Shown here: positions 1 through 12,212 of the stretch, in pieces | Numbering within the stretch: position 1 is the first letter of the stretch | Layout: every line of letters begins with the position of its first letter | Assembly: GCA_963575745.1 (NCBI GenBank) | Contig: CAUYUJ010001405.1 | Coordinates: forward strand, 1-64,000 | Reading direction: 5' to 3' | DNA: 64,000 nt | Origin: Prorocentrum cordatum | Taxonomy: Eukaryota > Sar > Dinophyceae > Prorocentrales > Prorocentraceae | Position numbers and translations under genes: made by a program | Notes under the pieces: model-generated | Seen by the model: the letters and a program-made list of their open reading frames with translations, nothing else | Databases searched by the model: none | What the model was told of the DNA's origin: nothing

Positions 1-2157
1 AGTAAACATCCTGTCGCAGGGCCCTTTTGCCCATCTAAGCGCTGGCGTGCTCAGCCGAGGCCTGTCGGCTCATTCGCGGTGGGCGCCCGACGGGCATGAG
101 TTGGTGCGGAGTGACGTTGACTTCTTGTCAGCTATTTCCAGGCCGGCGCCAGGGCCGCGCTCGGGCTGCGCCTGGAGCGCGAGCGGCCGCCCCTGGGCCG
201 CGCGGCGGACTTGCGCGGGCTCGGCGCGGCAGGCTCTGCCTGGGCGATGCTGGCGCGTGGCCTGCTCAGAGCAGCGGGCGGCGACAGGGCGGCCCCGCGC
301 CCGCCGCGCTTGCATTTGCCTCATTTGAAAACTCCAGTGCTATTTGAATACCTATTTGAATACCTATTTGAATACCTATATGAAACTGCAGTTATATCGG
401 GATTTGCATTTGCTACGCGCGAATAGTAGAGTTAAAAAGAATGTATTTTCTTTCATTCTATTTTCAAGTTTCAAATCGGTTCCCCCCATATAGCTGAAGT
501 TTTCAAATCGGTATTCAAATAGGTATTCAAATAGTATTCCAATGTACTGGGAGTATTCAAATAGGCCAGATGCAGGCGCCGCGCGCGCCCCGCCACCCCG
601 TCGTCGCCTGGCGCGCCCTGCCCCGCTGCGCGGCCGCGTGCCAGCAACGGGCGACGTTTCGGCACAGAGCTTGGGCAGTGACAGCGCAGCCAAGGGTGCG
701 CCTGGCGATGCGATCGCAGCGAGGGCCGCGCATGTCCTCGTCGCGGCCCACGATCGGCCTGGCGCGGGCCAGGCGCGACGCGGGCTCGGCGCTGCTCGCC
801 GGGCGAAGGCGAAGCCCAATATATTGTTCTGTTCACTTGCGCAGCGGAGGCAGCCCAGCGCAGCCCAGCTCAGGTCTGCGCGGCCCAATCCACCCGAGCT
901 CAATATATTGCAGTCCCGTCCAGGTCAGCCCTGCGTAGGTGCGCCCAGGTCAGCCCAACTCGAACCAGCTGGGTCCAGCTCAGACATAAGCGAGGCGTGA
1001 ACCCTTAGGTCCAGTGGCGGCTCGCGGTTGGCGGCTCGGCCGGCTTCCAGCTCCACACCAAGTTTCGAAGCTCGGCAGTCGACCTTCGACCGAACGTCGA
1101 CCCTGTACCCTTGATCATCCTCGCCATCATCCTTCCCCCAGTTCTCCGAGTCCCCCGCCCTCCGCGTCAGCCTTCACCCTGCAGGGGGATGACAAACGCA
1201 GTGGGCGGACAAAATATCGCAAGTTATATGATCGTTCCGAGAAACAAGATGACAATTTTGATCATATTCCATCGATATCCGAGGGGCTCCCCTTCCCCCG
1301 TATTTCAATGTTGACTTGCATTATTCTGTCCTCCCGGACTTGGGGTTCTCGCCCGATGCCAACATTGAAATTTAGGGGGCGGGGGCGTTTTGTCGAGGTG
1401 GCGTCGCAATGTCGGCGCGGCCGTGCGCGGCCAGGAGCAACTTGCAACATTTCGTCGTCCCACCGATGGAAGCACAGGACTTTTCTATGCCTCGAAGTGC
1501 ACGGCATCTTAGCAATCAGCACCTCGTCAGACCCAGTTCCCAGCACTTCGAACGTCCTTGTCGCTAGCGCTTTGGCCGGGCGTACCCCGCAAGAAGCGGC
1601 TCCCGGTTTTGGGGGGGCAGCGACTCCCCTTCGGGCGCAGGAGCGCAGGCACAGACACAAGTTCGACAATCCCTCGAGGCGCTGCTTTTCCGAGCGCTCG
1701 CCAGACATCAGCCGTTTAGTTGCGGCTTAGGGTTGCGTCAACGCCGCCTCCGCAAGCAAGCAGGAGGCCCTCGTGCTCGCCTGGTAAGAGGAAAGCCAGG
1801 GCCCATTTCGCGGCGCGCCTCAGGCGGGCTCTCCAGCGCGTGCCCGAGGCCATCTCGACTCCTCTGGTGAAGTCCATGGGCCGGCGCTGCAAGGCCCTCC
1901 AGCGCGGAAAGGGGAAGGACTTCGAGGAGCGATGCCCTGCGCGCCCCGTGCGGCTGCCGACGCCGCGAACACGCGGCCTTCCGCTGGCGGCCCGCCGCCG
2001 AGGACACGGGGAACATGCGAAGTTCATGCCCAGTCGCCGCGGTGGGGCGCTGGGACTTCGGGCCAGCCGCCCACCAGCCGTTTGAGTGTAAGTTCTTGAG
2101 TTGTATTTTTCCCGACTGGCAGCCGATTTTGACGCGCGCTCGCAATGGCCTTCCCGG
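1..2157. repeat. 2.2-kb tandem repeat, unit 1
   Basis: First of four head-to-tail units. Each starts with AGTAAACATCCTGTCGCA and ends with a block reading CGCAATGGCCTTCCC just before the next start. The unit contains a large foldback, an AT-rich block of GAATACCTATTT steps, and a more unique 3' half with GATGACAAACGCAGTGG. Open frames in it are not kept between units because indels shift them, so I see no gene. The window may begin inside a longer array. Confidence 0.93.
240..660. repeat. foldback (large imperfect inverted repeat) inside unit 1
   Basis: The left arm has three or four GAATACCTATTT steps at about 338-384. The right arm has the reverse complement, AAATAGGTATTC steps, at about 508-570. 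Flanking GC-rich blocks (GGCGCGTGGCC on the left, the complement of GCCGCGTGCCAGC on the right) extend the symmetry to roughly 200 bases per side around position 450. The same structure recurs at about 2400-2820, 4600-5020 and 6770-7190. It resembles a MITE-like or foldback insertion that was amplified with the unit. Confidence 0.7.
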
Positions 2158-4358
2158 AGTAAACATCCTGTCGCAGGGCCCTTTTGCCCATCTAAGCGCT
2201 GGCGTGCTCAGCCGAGGCCTGTCGGCTCATCCGCGGTGGGCGCCCGACGGGCGTGAGTTGGTGCGGAGTGACGTTGACCTCCTGTCAGCTATTTCCAGGC
2301 CGGCGCCAGGGCCGCGCTCGGGCTGCGCCTGGAGCGCGAGCGGCCGCCCCTGGGCCGCGCGGCGGACTTGCGCGGGCTCGGCGCGGCAGGCTCTGCCTGG
2401 GCGATGCTGTCGCGTGGCCTGCTCAGAGCAGCGGGCGGCGACAGGGCGGCCCCGCGCCCGCCGCGCTTGCATTTGCCTCATTTGAAAACTCCAGTGCTAT
2501 TTGAATACCTATTTGAATACGTATTTGAATACCTATATGAAAACTGCAGTTATATGGGGATTTGCATTTGCTCCGCGCGAATAGTAGAGTTAAAAAGAAT
2601 GTATTTTCTTTCTTTCTATTTTCAAGTTTCAAATCGGTTCCCCCCATATAACTGAGGTTTTCAAATAGGTATTCAAATAGGTATTCAAATAGGTATTCAA
2701 ATAGTATTCCAATGTACTGGGAGTATTCAAATAGGCCAGATGCAGGCGCCGCGCGCGCCCCGCCACCCCGTCGTCGCCTGGCGCGCCCTGCCCCGCTGCT
2801 CGGCCGCGTGCCAGCACCGGGCGACGTTCGGCACAAAGCCTGGGCAGTGCCCAGCGCAGCCAAGGGTGCGCCTGGCGATGCGATCGCCCCCCCCCCCCCT
2901 ATCACAGCTGGGGCCGGCGCATGTCCTCGTAAATCTCGGCCCCCTCCTGGGCGGGCCAGGCGCGACGCGGGGCTCGGCGTGCTCGCGGGCGAAGGCGAAG
3001 CCCAATTATATTGTATGTTTTGCTTGCGCACGGAGGGCAGCACAGCGCAGGCCCAGCTCAGGTCTTGCGCGGCCAATTCACCCGAGCTCAATATATTGCA
3101 GTCCCGTCCAGGTCAGCCCTGCGCAGGTGCGCCCAGGTCAGCCCAACTCGAACCAGCTGGGTCCAGCTCAGACGTCAGCGAGGCGTGAACCCTTCGGTCC
3201 AGTGGCGGCTCGGCCCGGCTCCGGCTCGCACCCTGTTCGAAGCTCGGCAGTCGACGTTCGACCGAACGTCGACCCTGTACCCTTGATCATCCTCGCCATC
3301 ATCCTTCCCCCAGTTCTCCGAGTCCCCCGCCCTCCGCGTCAGCCTTCACCCTGCAGGGGGATGACAAACGCAGTGGGCGGACAAAATATTGCAAGTTATA
3401 TGATCGTTCCGAGAAACAAGATGACAATTTTGATTCATTTCCATTCGATTATCCGAGGAGCTCCCTTCCCCCGTATTCTCAATGTTGACTTTGCATATTC
3501 TGTCTCCCGGATCTTGGGGTTCTCGCCGATGCCAACCATTTGAAAATTTAGGGGCGGGGGGCGTTTTGTCGAGGGGCGCCCCAATGTCCGCGGCCGTACG
3601 CGGCAGGAGCAACTTGCAACCATTTCGTTTCGTCCACCGAGGGAGAAAAGCACGGACTTTCTAATGACTGACGTGCACGGCATCTAACAATCATGAACCT
3701 CGTCAGCCCCAGTTCCCAGCACTCGAAGTCCTTGTCGCCAGCGCTGCGCCGGGCGTGCTCCAGCAAGAAGCGCTTCCCGGTTCTGGGGGGCAGCGACTCT
3801 TTCGGGGCGCAGGAGCGCAGCGCGGACCAAGTTCGACAATCTATCGAGGCGCTGCCGTTTTCCGAGGCGCTCGCCAGACCATCAGCCAGTTTAGTTGACG
3901 GCTTCTGGTGTTTGCGTCAACCGGCCGCCTCCGCAAGCAGGAAGGAGGCCCTGTGCCTCGCCTGGTAAGAGGAGAAAAGCCAGGGCCCATTTCGCACGGC
4001 GCGCTCAAGGCGGCCTCTCCAGCGCGTGCCTGGAGGGCCATCTTGACTCCTTGGTGAAGTCCATGCGGCCGTGCGCTGCCAAGGCCTCCAGCGCGTTAAA
4101 GGGGAAGAGGACTGTTCGAGGAGCGATGCCTGCGCGCCCCAGCGCGGGCTGCCGACGCCGCGAACACGCGGCCATTCCGCTGGGGGCCCGGCGCGAGGAC
4201 ACGGGGAACACGCCGAAGTTCATGCCCAGGTTCGTGCCATGGGGCGCTGGACTTCGGGCCAGCGCCCACCAGCCGTTTGATTGTAATTTCTTGAGTTTGT
4301 ATTTTTTTCCGACTGGGCAGCCCGATTTTTGACGCGCGCCCGGCAATGGCCTTCCCTG
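2158..4358. repeat. 2.2-kb tandem repeat, unit 2
   Basis: Second unit, 2201 bp. It is the most divergent of the four, with many single-base indels in its 3' half and a C run near 2887-2898 replacing sequence present in the other units. This is consistent with no coding constraint. Confidence 0.92.
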
Positions 4359-5193
4359 AGTAAACATCCTGTCGCAAGGCCCTTTTGCCCATCTAAGCGC
4401 TGGCGTGCTCAGCCGAGGCCTGTCGGCTCATCCGCGGTGGGCGCCCGACGGGCATGAGTTGGTGCGGAGTGACGGTGACCTCCTGTCAGCTATTTCCAGG
4501 CCGGCGCCAGGGCCGCGCTCGGGCTGCGCCTGGAGCGCGAGCGGCCGCCCCTGGGCCGCGCGGCGGACTTGCGCGGGCTCGGCGCGGCAGGCTCTGCCTG
4601 GGCGATGCTGGCGCGTGGCCTGCTCAGAGCAGCGGGCGGCGACAGGGCGGCCCCGCGCCCGCCGCGCTTGCATTTTCCTCTTTTGAAAACTCCAGTGCTA
4701 TTTGAATACCTATTTGAATACCTATTTGAATACCTATATGAAAACTGCAGCTATATAGGGATTTGCATTTGCTACGCGCGAATAGTGGAGTTAAAAAGAA
4801 TGTATGTTCTTTCTTTCTATTTTCAAGTTTAAAATAGGTTCCCCCATATAAGTGAGGTTTTTCAAATAGGTATTCAAATAAGTATTCAAATAAGTATTCA
4901 AATAGTATTCCAATGTACTGGGAGTATTCAAATAAGCCAGATGCAGGCGCCGCGCGCGCCCCGCCACCCCGTCGTCGCCTGGCGCGCCCTGCCCCGCTGC
5001 GCGGCCGCGTGCCAGCGCCGGGCGACGTTCGGCACAAAGCCTGGGCAGTGCCCAGCGCAGCCATGGGTGCGCCTGGCGATGCGATCGCAGCGAGGGCCGC
5101 GCATGTCCTCGTCGCGGCCCGCGATCGGCCTGGCGCGGGCCAGGCGCGACGCGGGCTCGGCGCTGCTCGCCGGGCGAAGGCGAAGCCCAACAT

Positions 5194-5224
<31 letters not shown>

Positions 5225-6526
5225 GTTCTGTTTTGCTTGCGCAGCGGAGGCAGCCCAGCGCAGCCCAGCTCAGGTCTGCGCGGCCCAATCCCCCCGAGCT
5301 CAATATATGGCAGTCCCGTCCAGGTCAGCCCTGCGCAGGTGCGTCCAGGTCAGCCCAACTCGAACCAGTTGGGTCCAGCTCAGACATCAGCGAGGCGCGA
5401 ACCCTTCGGTCCAGTGGCGGCTCGGCTCCGGTGTTCGAAGCTCGGCAGTCGACCTTCGACCGAACGTCGACCCTGTACCCTTGATCATCCTCGCCATCAT
5501 CCTTCCCCCAGTTCTCCGAGTCCCCCGCCCTCCGCGTCAGCCTTCGCCCTGCAGGGGGATGACAAACGCAGTGGGCGGACAAAATATCGCAAGTTATATG
5601 ATCGTTCCGAGAAACAAGATGACAATTTTGATCATATTCCATCAATATCCGAGGAGCCCCCCTTCCCCCGTATTTCAATGTTGACTTGCATAATTTTGTC
5701 CTCCCGGACTTGGGGTGCTCGCTCGATGCCAACATTGAAATTTAGGGGGCGGGGGCGTTTTGTCGAGGTGGCGTCGCAATGTAGGCGCGGCCGTACGCGG
5801 CCAGGAGCAACTTGCAACATTTCGTCGCCCCACCGATGGAAGCACAGACTTTTCTATGACTCGAAGTGCACGGCATCTAACAATCATGCACCTCGTCAGC
5901 CCCAGTTCCCAGCGCTCGAAGTCCTTGTCGCCAGCGCTGCGCCGGGCGTACTCCAGCAAGAAGCGCTTCCCGGTTTTGGGGGGCAGCGACTCCTTCGGGG
6001 CGCAGGAGCGCAGCGCAGACAAAGTTCGACAATTCCATCGAGGCGCTGCCTTTTCCGAGGCGCTCGCCAGACATCAGCCCGTTTAATTGCGGCTTCTGGG
6101 GTTGCGTCAACCGCCGCCTCCGCAAGCAGCAGGAGGCCCTCCTGCTCGCCTGGTAAGAGGAAAGCCAGGGCCCATTTCGCGGCGCGCCTCAGGCGGGCTC
6201 TCCAGCGCGTGCCCGAGGCCATCCTGACTCCTCTGGTGAAGTCCATGGGCCGGCGCTGCAAGGCCCTCCAGCGCGTAAAGGGGAAGGACTTCGAGGAGCG
6301 ATGCCCTGCGCGCCCCGCGCGGCTGCCGACGCCGCGAACACGCGGCCTTCCGCCGGCGGCCCGCCGCCGAGGACACGGGGAACATGCGAAGTTCATGCCC
6401 AGTCGCCGCGGTGGGGCGCCGGGACTTCGGGCCAGCCGCCCACCAGCCATATGAGTATAATTTCTTGAGTTGTATTTTTCCCGACTGGCAGCCGATCTTG
6501 ACGCGCGCTCGCAATGGCCTTCCCTG
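4359..6526. repeat. 2.2-kb tandem repeat, unit 3
   Basis: Third unit, 2168 bp. It shares with unit 4 a (TA)n expansion, at 5199-5224 here, where units 1 and 2 have only a short CAATATATTG-type stretch. Units 3 and 4 are therefore closer to each other. Confidence 0.92.
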
Positions 6527-7382
6527 AGTAAACATCCTGTCGCAGGGCCCTTTTGCCCATCTAAGCGCTGGCGCGCTCAGCCGAGGCCTGTCGGCTCATC
6601 CGCGGTGGGCGCCCGACGGGCATGAGTTGGTGCGGAGTGACGGTGACCTCCTGTCAGCTATTTCCAGGCCGGCGCCAGGGCCGCGCTCGGGCTGCGCCTG
6701 GAGCGCGAGCGGCCGCCCCTGGGCCGCGCGGCGGACTTGCGCGGGCTCGGCGCGGCAGGCTCTGCCTGGGTGATGCTGGCGCGTGGCCTGCTCAGAGCAG
6801 CGGGCGGCGACAGGGCGGCCCCGCGCCCGCCGCGCTTGCATTTTCCTCATTTGAAAACTCCAGTGCTATTTGAATACCTATTTGAATACCTATTTGAATA
6901 CCTATATGAAAACTGCAGATATATGGGGATTTGCATTTGCTACGCGCGAATAGTGGAGTTAAAAAAGAATGTATTTTCTTTCTTTCTATTTTCAAGTTTC
7001 AAATCGGTTCCCCCCATATAATTGAGGTTTTCAATAGGTATTCAAATAGGTATTCAAATAGGTATTCAAATAGTATTCCAATGTACTGGGAGTATTCAAA
7101 TAGGCCAGATGCAGGCGCCGCGCGCGCCCCGCCACCCCGTCGTCGCCTGGCGCGCCCTGCCCCGCTGCGCGGCCGCGTGCCAGCGCCGGGCGAACGTTTC
7201 GGCACAAAAGCCTGGGCAGGTGCCCAGCGCAGCCATGTGGTGCGCTTGCGATGCGAATCGCAGCGAGGGCCGCGCATCTCCTCGTCGCGGCCCCTCCTCG
7301 TCGCGGCCCACGATCGGCCTGGCGCGGGCCAGGCGCGACGCGGGCTCGGCGCTGCTCGCCGGGCGAAGGCGAAGCCCAACAT

Positions 7383-7422
<40 letters not shown>

Positions 7423-8030
7423 CTGTTTTGCTTGCGCAGCGGAGGCAGCCCAGCGCAGCCCAGCTCAGGTCTGCGCGGCCCAATCCCCCCGAGCTCAATA
7501 TATGGCAGTCCCGTCCAGGTCAGCCCTGCGCAGGTGCGTCCAGGTCAGCCCAACTCGAACCAGTTGGGTCCAGCTCAGACATCAGCGAGGCGTGAACCCT
7601 TCGGTCCAGTGGCGGCTCGGATCCGGTGTTCGAAGCTCGGCAGTCGACCTTCGACCGAACGTCGACCCTGTACCCTTGATCATCCTCGCCATCATCCTTC
7701 CCCCAGTTCTCCGAGTCCCCCGCCCTCCGCGTCAGCCTTCGCCCTGCAGGGGGATGACAAACGCAGTGGGCGGACAAAATATCGCAAGTTATATGATCGT
7801 TCCGAGAAACAAGATGACAATTTTGATCATATTCCATCAATATCCGAGGAGCCCCCCTTCCCCCGTATTTCAATGTTGACTTGCATAATTTTGTCCTCCC
7901 GGACTTGGGGTGCTCGCTCGATGCCAACATTGAAATTTAGGGGGCGGGGGCGTTTTGTCGAGGTGGCGTCGCAATGTAGGCGCGGCCGTACGCGGCCAGG
8001 AGCAACTTGCAACATTTCGTCGCCCCACCG
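6527..8030. repeat. 2.2-kb tandem repeat, unit 4 (truncated)
   Basis: Fourth unit, about 1504 bp. It follows unit 3 closely, including the (TA)n block at 7387-7419, and stops abruptly after CGCCCCACCG at 8030. The missing 3' part does not reappear downstream, so the array was broken by insertion or rearrangement where the DIRS-derived segment begins. Confidence 0.9.
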
Positions 8031-8159
8031 TAGGTGCTCAGACGGGACGCGCGGAGGGGCATCACTTGCCCGCTTCTCGCGTCGTGCCCGCCTGCCCTCG
8101 CCCCCCCCCGCTTCAGGCGACTTGAACTCCTCGCTCCCGCCCGACTCCTCCACCCCATT

Positions 8160-8440
8160 CGCCGTCGTTGTGATAGTCGTCGTCGTCGTCGTTGTTGTGG
8201 ATTGGTGCGCGAGAGGTGATGGCCCGATCATCAGCATCATCAGCATCATCATCCTCATCATCATTGTCGTCGTCAGCAGCAGCATCATAATCAGCATCAT
8301 AAGTATCAGCATCATCGTCGTCCTCATCATCATCGTCGTCGCCAGCATCATCCTGATCATCATCACCATCAGCATCATCATCCTAGTCACCATCATAATC
8401 AGCATCATGATCATCAACATGGTCAGTATTTACACGCGAA
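8160..8440. repeat. trinucleotide-rich microsatellite (GTC/ATC/AGC)
   Basis: A run of GTCGTCGTC followed by ATCATCAGCATCAT steps. The same array is present in copy 2 at about 61800-62052, with only point differences. Confidence 0.85.
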
Positions 8441-8687
8441 CACGGTGCGTCTCGACGGATTTCGGCCGCTCGACCCAAGTCGTCTTCACCGCAATCTCGG
8501 CGGCTCAAGCTCCAAAGGCTCGGGCCGCCTCCCCGGGCGCGGTGGGTGCGGGGGCGGCTGCTCGAGCCAGGCCCCGAGTGCGCGGCCCAAGGGTTGTTGA
8601 ACTACGCGGCCCGGTGCCCGACGATCTCTGCGCGCTCGAGCTCGGCGCGCCCGCCCTCCCCGCAGGTCGAGCGCGGGGAATTGCGCG

Positions 8688-9575
8688 GTGCCGGTCTGTC
8701 CGAGCCGCCCGTCGCGCCGGCCCGTTGCCGGGGCTGTCTTTGGAGGGGGGGCGCCCCCGCGGCGCGGCGAGACCGAGCAGTTCTGCGCGGGGACGGGGCT
8801 CGGGCCGTGGGCCGCGCTGACATTCTTGCTGGGGGTCGCGGCCGGCGCCGTCTTCGCGGCGCGCCTGCGCGTCGCGAGACGCGCGGCGCTGCAGGGGTGG
8901 ACCGCGATGAAGAGCAAGAAGGAAGAGGGCGAGGATGAGCTGGGGCCGCGTCTTGCACAACGTGGACGGCCCGCCGCTCTGGCACCAGCGGAGGGCGCAT
9001 GGCGCGGTGGCACGCTCGGGCGGTCAGCTGCACTCGGTGGCGACCCCCGACTCGCACGTGCGCGCCGAGGACTGGTCCGCTGCGTCGGCCGAGGTCGCGG
9101 GCGCGCGGCGGCGCGCCGACCGTCGAGACTTGCCGGCGAGCGCGGCTCGGGGCTGGGCGCGCCGCTGCAGGCGGGCGTCGGCGCGCAGCCTTCCGGAGGG
9201 CCGCCGAGGCCGGGGCGGAGTTGCGCGCGCTGCCGGGCGCCCAGGGCGCGCCGCTGCCCGCCGCGGACGTCGCGCGACCCACGTGCTTCTGAAGAGTTCA
9301 CGTCGGTTTTGGCCGCCCGTGGCATGCTCAATTTTTCGCGCGAGGATGGCGAGCGAGTGGGGACTTTTTTCGCGACCAAAAAGAATGGCAAGCTCAGGCT
9401 TGTCATAGACTGTGGACGCTCAAACTGTCACTTCTCCGAGGCGGGGCGGGTCTCTCTCTGCACCGGCGATGGCCTTGCGGCCATCGAGCTGGGCGCCGAC
9501 GAAGAGATGTCTGTTGGCGACGCCAGCAGCGAGCCCGCGGCCTTCAGACGACGCGACGTCCTGCCAAGCACCCTC
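8688..9575 (+). pseudogene. DIRS-like gag/RT N-terminal fragment, frameshifted
   Basis: Coding traces lie in three frames. A hydrophobic segment (WAALTFLLGVAAGAVFAA) is encoded near 8806-8860. Next comes a gag-like stretch with VDGPPLWHQR (8935-9170). Then, in the first frame again (about 9285-9535), come reverse-transcriptase fingers with GMLNFSREDGERVG, FFATKKNGKLR and VIDCGRSN. Similarity stops just before RT motif A (after EEMSVGDASS), so palm and catalytic aspartates are missing. I base the family call on resemblance to the polyproteins of dinoflagellate DIRS-like elements, from memory. It is a truncated, non-autonomous relic. Confidence 0.6.
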
Positions 9576-10189
9576 CTGGGGCACCACGGGCGGCACCGAG
9601 GCGCCACCTCAGAGAACCGCTGCGAACCGCCGCGGGGGCCCTGGGACCCCTGGCGCCACAAGGGCGCCGCCTGCGAGCAGCGGAAGAGGGGGGCCTCAGA
9701 GGGCCCCTGCGAACCCCCGCGGGAGTCAGCGAGACTGCCTCGGCAGCGAATGCCGACGCTTGATACCCCGCCTCGGACACGGGGGGAAGGAGGGCCGACC
9801 TGGAGCGACGAGTCTGCGAGCCCAGCCATGGCGACAAAGGGTGTGGCCTGCCTGGGATCTTCCTCCCCAGGAACCACGTTCAGGGGCGATGGGGATTCCA
9901 ATGGGCTGCCTTCCCCCTGGGTGGTCCACTGCGCCCGCGCGGACCTTTGGGCAGCGCGCTCGGTGCGGCCAGCCTGGGGCGCTCGAGAGACCCTCGCAGA
10001 AAATTCGAAACCCAGTGCTGGGGCTCACGGCGACCCGGGCCACAACCCCGCTGCTGGCGACGCGGCCGCAGCCTACGCCTGCCGCGACTCTGGGCGCGAT
10101 GCCGCGGAGGGCGCCCGGGAACGGCGGAATGGAAGGCGCCAGCCCTATGCGCAGGCGAAGCGGACCAACGCGAGAGCCGTTCTTTTCTT

Positions 10190-11808
10190 GATGGCTCAGG
10201 GCAAGGGCGCCCCCGCGGACAGACGACTCCGAGAACTCGACGAGCCGCTCCGCCGCGGTCGCCGCGCTCCGCGATGCCGAGGCGTGACCGAAGACGGCCG
10301 TCCCGCGCCGTCCCCCGCTGTGGAACAGCGCCGGGACGCCCCTGGCGGCCAGGCGCTCGTCGGCCCAGCCGCGGCGAAAGGCATGTGCGCCCCACTCTGC
10401 GGCTCGCTCGAGCCCCCAGCGCGAGCGCCGCAACCCTTCGCAGGGCGTGCCTGTAGGACATCGCCGGGTACGCCCGGCCTTTGTGAACGCGGCCATAAAG
10501 CGCGCGCGCTCCGCAAAGCTGCCGTGGCTGCAGGGCGCAGATGCACCGCCTGGACACGTCCGTTGTCTCCGCGCACGTCTTGCGCCTATGCAGATGCACG
10601 CTCGCCGTCGGCAGGCCGCCTTCAGTGGACAGGGCCACCTTGGAGTGGGGCCCGTCTGCTTGCAAGGGCACCGGCTCGGAAGCGAAACGGAAGCAGAACT
10701 GCCTGGCCACCGCGAAGGCATCCGCCGTCGCTGGGTCGCCCAGCGCCTCCCGGACGTGCTGCGCCAGGGATCGGGTCTGTCGCGCCGAAGCCCGCGCCTG
10801 GCAGCGCCGGGTGACCACCGCTGCCTTGCTCGCCCCGCGCGCCAAGCATGCCGTGTCCTCCAAGCACCCCAGCGGCATGTGGAGCAGCCTGAGCACAGTG
10901 CGGATGTGCGTGCAGTACGTCATCAGGCTGGCCCCGTTCTGCACTGCAAAAGCGAACGCCTCCAGCGCAGGCTCCGCTGGGGGCCAGGGTTCCACCCCGA
11001 GGTTCCGGGCCACTTGCCCCCGCAAGCGCGCTGGAGAGGCATGCTTGTATGCGCTGCGATGCCGCGCAAGGAACTCGCGCCTGAGGAGTTCCTTCGTTGC
11101 CATGAACCCTGCCATCTCGGGCCTGATATGGGCCGCGCGTTCCTGGGGGGTGCTGGGAATGACCCCTGTGGCGCTTCTCCCGCGCGTGGAGCAATTCCTC
11201 CGGCGCGATGCGGCCCAACGCTTGCACCGTGTCCGCCAGGTCCCCGGGCGCCGCGACCTCGCGCCGGAAGCGTGCCGCGGCGAGGGGCCCGAGCGCCGCA
11301 AACGCCGCGCCGCCGACCTCTGCAGCAAGTCCCGAATCCGGCGCCTTGTCCCCGGGTCGCGCCTGATTACCTGCCCCTGGCGCTCCGCCAAGCGGGGGCG
11401 CGGGCGCGGCCCGCGGGCCCCTGCTTGCGCGGAGGGCGACGCCTGCTTCAATTCCTGGACGCCCAAAACGGAATCAATTCCATTACTGGCGCCGCCAGCA
11501 GCCAGCTCCCCCAAGACGCACTGGGGCGACTGCGGATGGCTCTCAGGAGGCGCGCGCCCGAGCACGGCGGCGAACCACTCGCTCGGGGCATGCGGGGCCA
11601 GCGGCGGCGCAGCCGGGCTTGCCGGCAACGCGCGCGGGGCCGGCGGGCCGCCATCGCCGCTTCCCCCGCAGACGTTTCCAGTCCATCTTGGGTCTAATGG
11701 CTGCGGATGGTGGCGCGCACGGCGCGTCGGGGCGCCCCGGGCGCCCGCGGTCCATCGTTGCCCCCAGACGGATTGCGAGACGCGCGCGGCCCTCCGTTTT
11801 GGAGCCAC
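10190..11808 (-). pseudogene. tyrosine recombinase (DIRS-like), frameshifted
   Basis: Read on the minus strand, one frame (11808 to about 10415) encodes a helical recombinase-like region with RREFLARHRSAYKHASP, MTYCTHIRTVLRLLHMP and CFRFASEPVPLQADG. Near a CCCCC run at 10413-10417 the similarity moves to another frame, with GAHAFRRGWADERLAARG, PALFHSGGRRG and TAVFGHAS. This resembles the C-terminal catalytic part of a dinoflagellate tyrosine-recombinase family I know. The expected nucleophile tyrosine near the end appears to be His (FGHAS). The frame opens at a GTG; internal ATGs exist near 11110. It lies tail-to-tail with the RT fragment on +, which is not normal DIRS order. Confidence 0.5.
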
Positions 11809-11893
11809 TGAGAGGGCTCCTGGAAACCGCGGGGAGCGCCGCGGCGGACGGCTGACCGACGACGATCAATGGACGATGGACCAGCTCTTTTTT

Positions 11894-11912
11894 CCCCACA
11901 TGCTTCGTGGGG
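11894..11912. other. hairpin leader, first copy
   Basis: CCCCACATGCTTCGTGGGG folds into a 6-bp GC stem. It sits in a roughly 45-base sequence (about 11884-11930) repeated almost exactly at 14847-14889. In both places a satellite array follows. Confidence 0.7.
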
Positions 11913-11977
11913 TTCTGGTTTTCTTCCCTGCCGCGCCGCACCCGCGACGCTCACGCGCGCGCGCCTGACTCTTCGTG

Positions 11978-12212
11978 CGGCACAGCACAGCACAGCACAG
12001 CACAGCACAGCACAGCACAGCGCATCACAGCACAGCTCAGCTCAGCACAGCACACAGCTCAGCTCAGCTCAGCACACAGCACAGCGCAGCACAGCTCAGC
12101 ACAGCTCAGCTCAGCTCAGCACAGCACAGCTCGGCTCAGCTCAGCACAGCTCAGCACAGCCCAGCACGGCTCAGCACAGCACAGCACAGCTCGGCTCAGC
12201 TCAGCCTGACAC
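11978..12212. repeat. CAGCA/CAGCT pentanucleotide satellite
   Basis: About 235 bp of near-perfect 5-base repeats alternating CAGCA and CAGCT, with occasional CGG variants. No gene. Confidence 0.95.

Larger units (their letters stand above)
8031..10391. mobile_element. DIRS-derived chimaeric segment, copy 1
   Basis: This 2361-bp block recurs at 61665-64000 with about 99% identity by eye: some 15 substitutions, one 24-base gap and a 1-base C-run change. Both copies start with TAGGTGCTCAGACGGG, and the flanking sequence on their left is unrelated. That makes 8031 a real left boundary. The right limit of the shared block is unknown because copy 2 runs to the window end. The segment carries a broken gag/RT on + and the end of a tyrosine recombinase on -. 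Confidence 0.85.

Noticed and set aside
4938-6454. 513-codon and similar 600-codon frames inside the 2.2-kb units
   Set aside because: The frames are broken by indels in other units and translate foldback and microsatellite DNA, so no conserved protein is implied.
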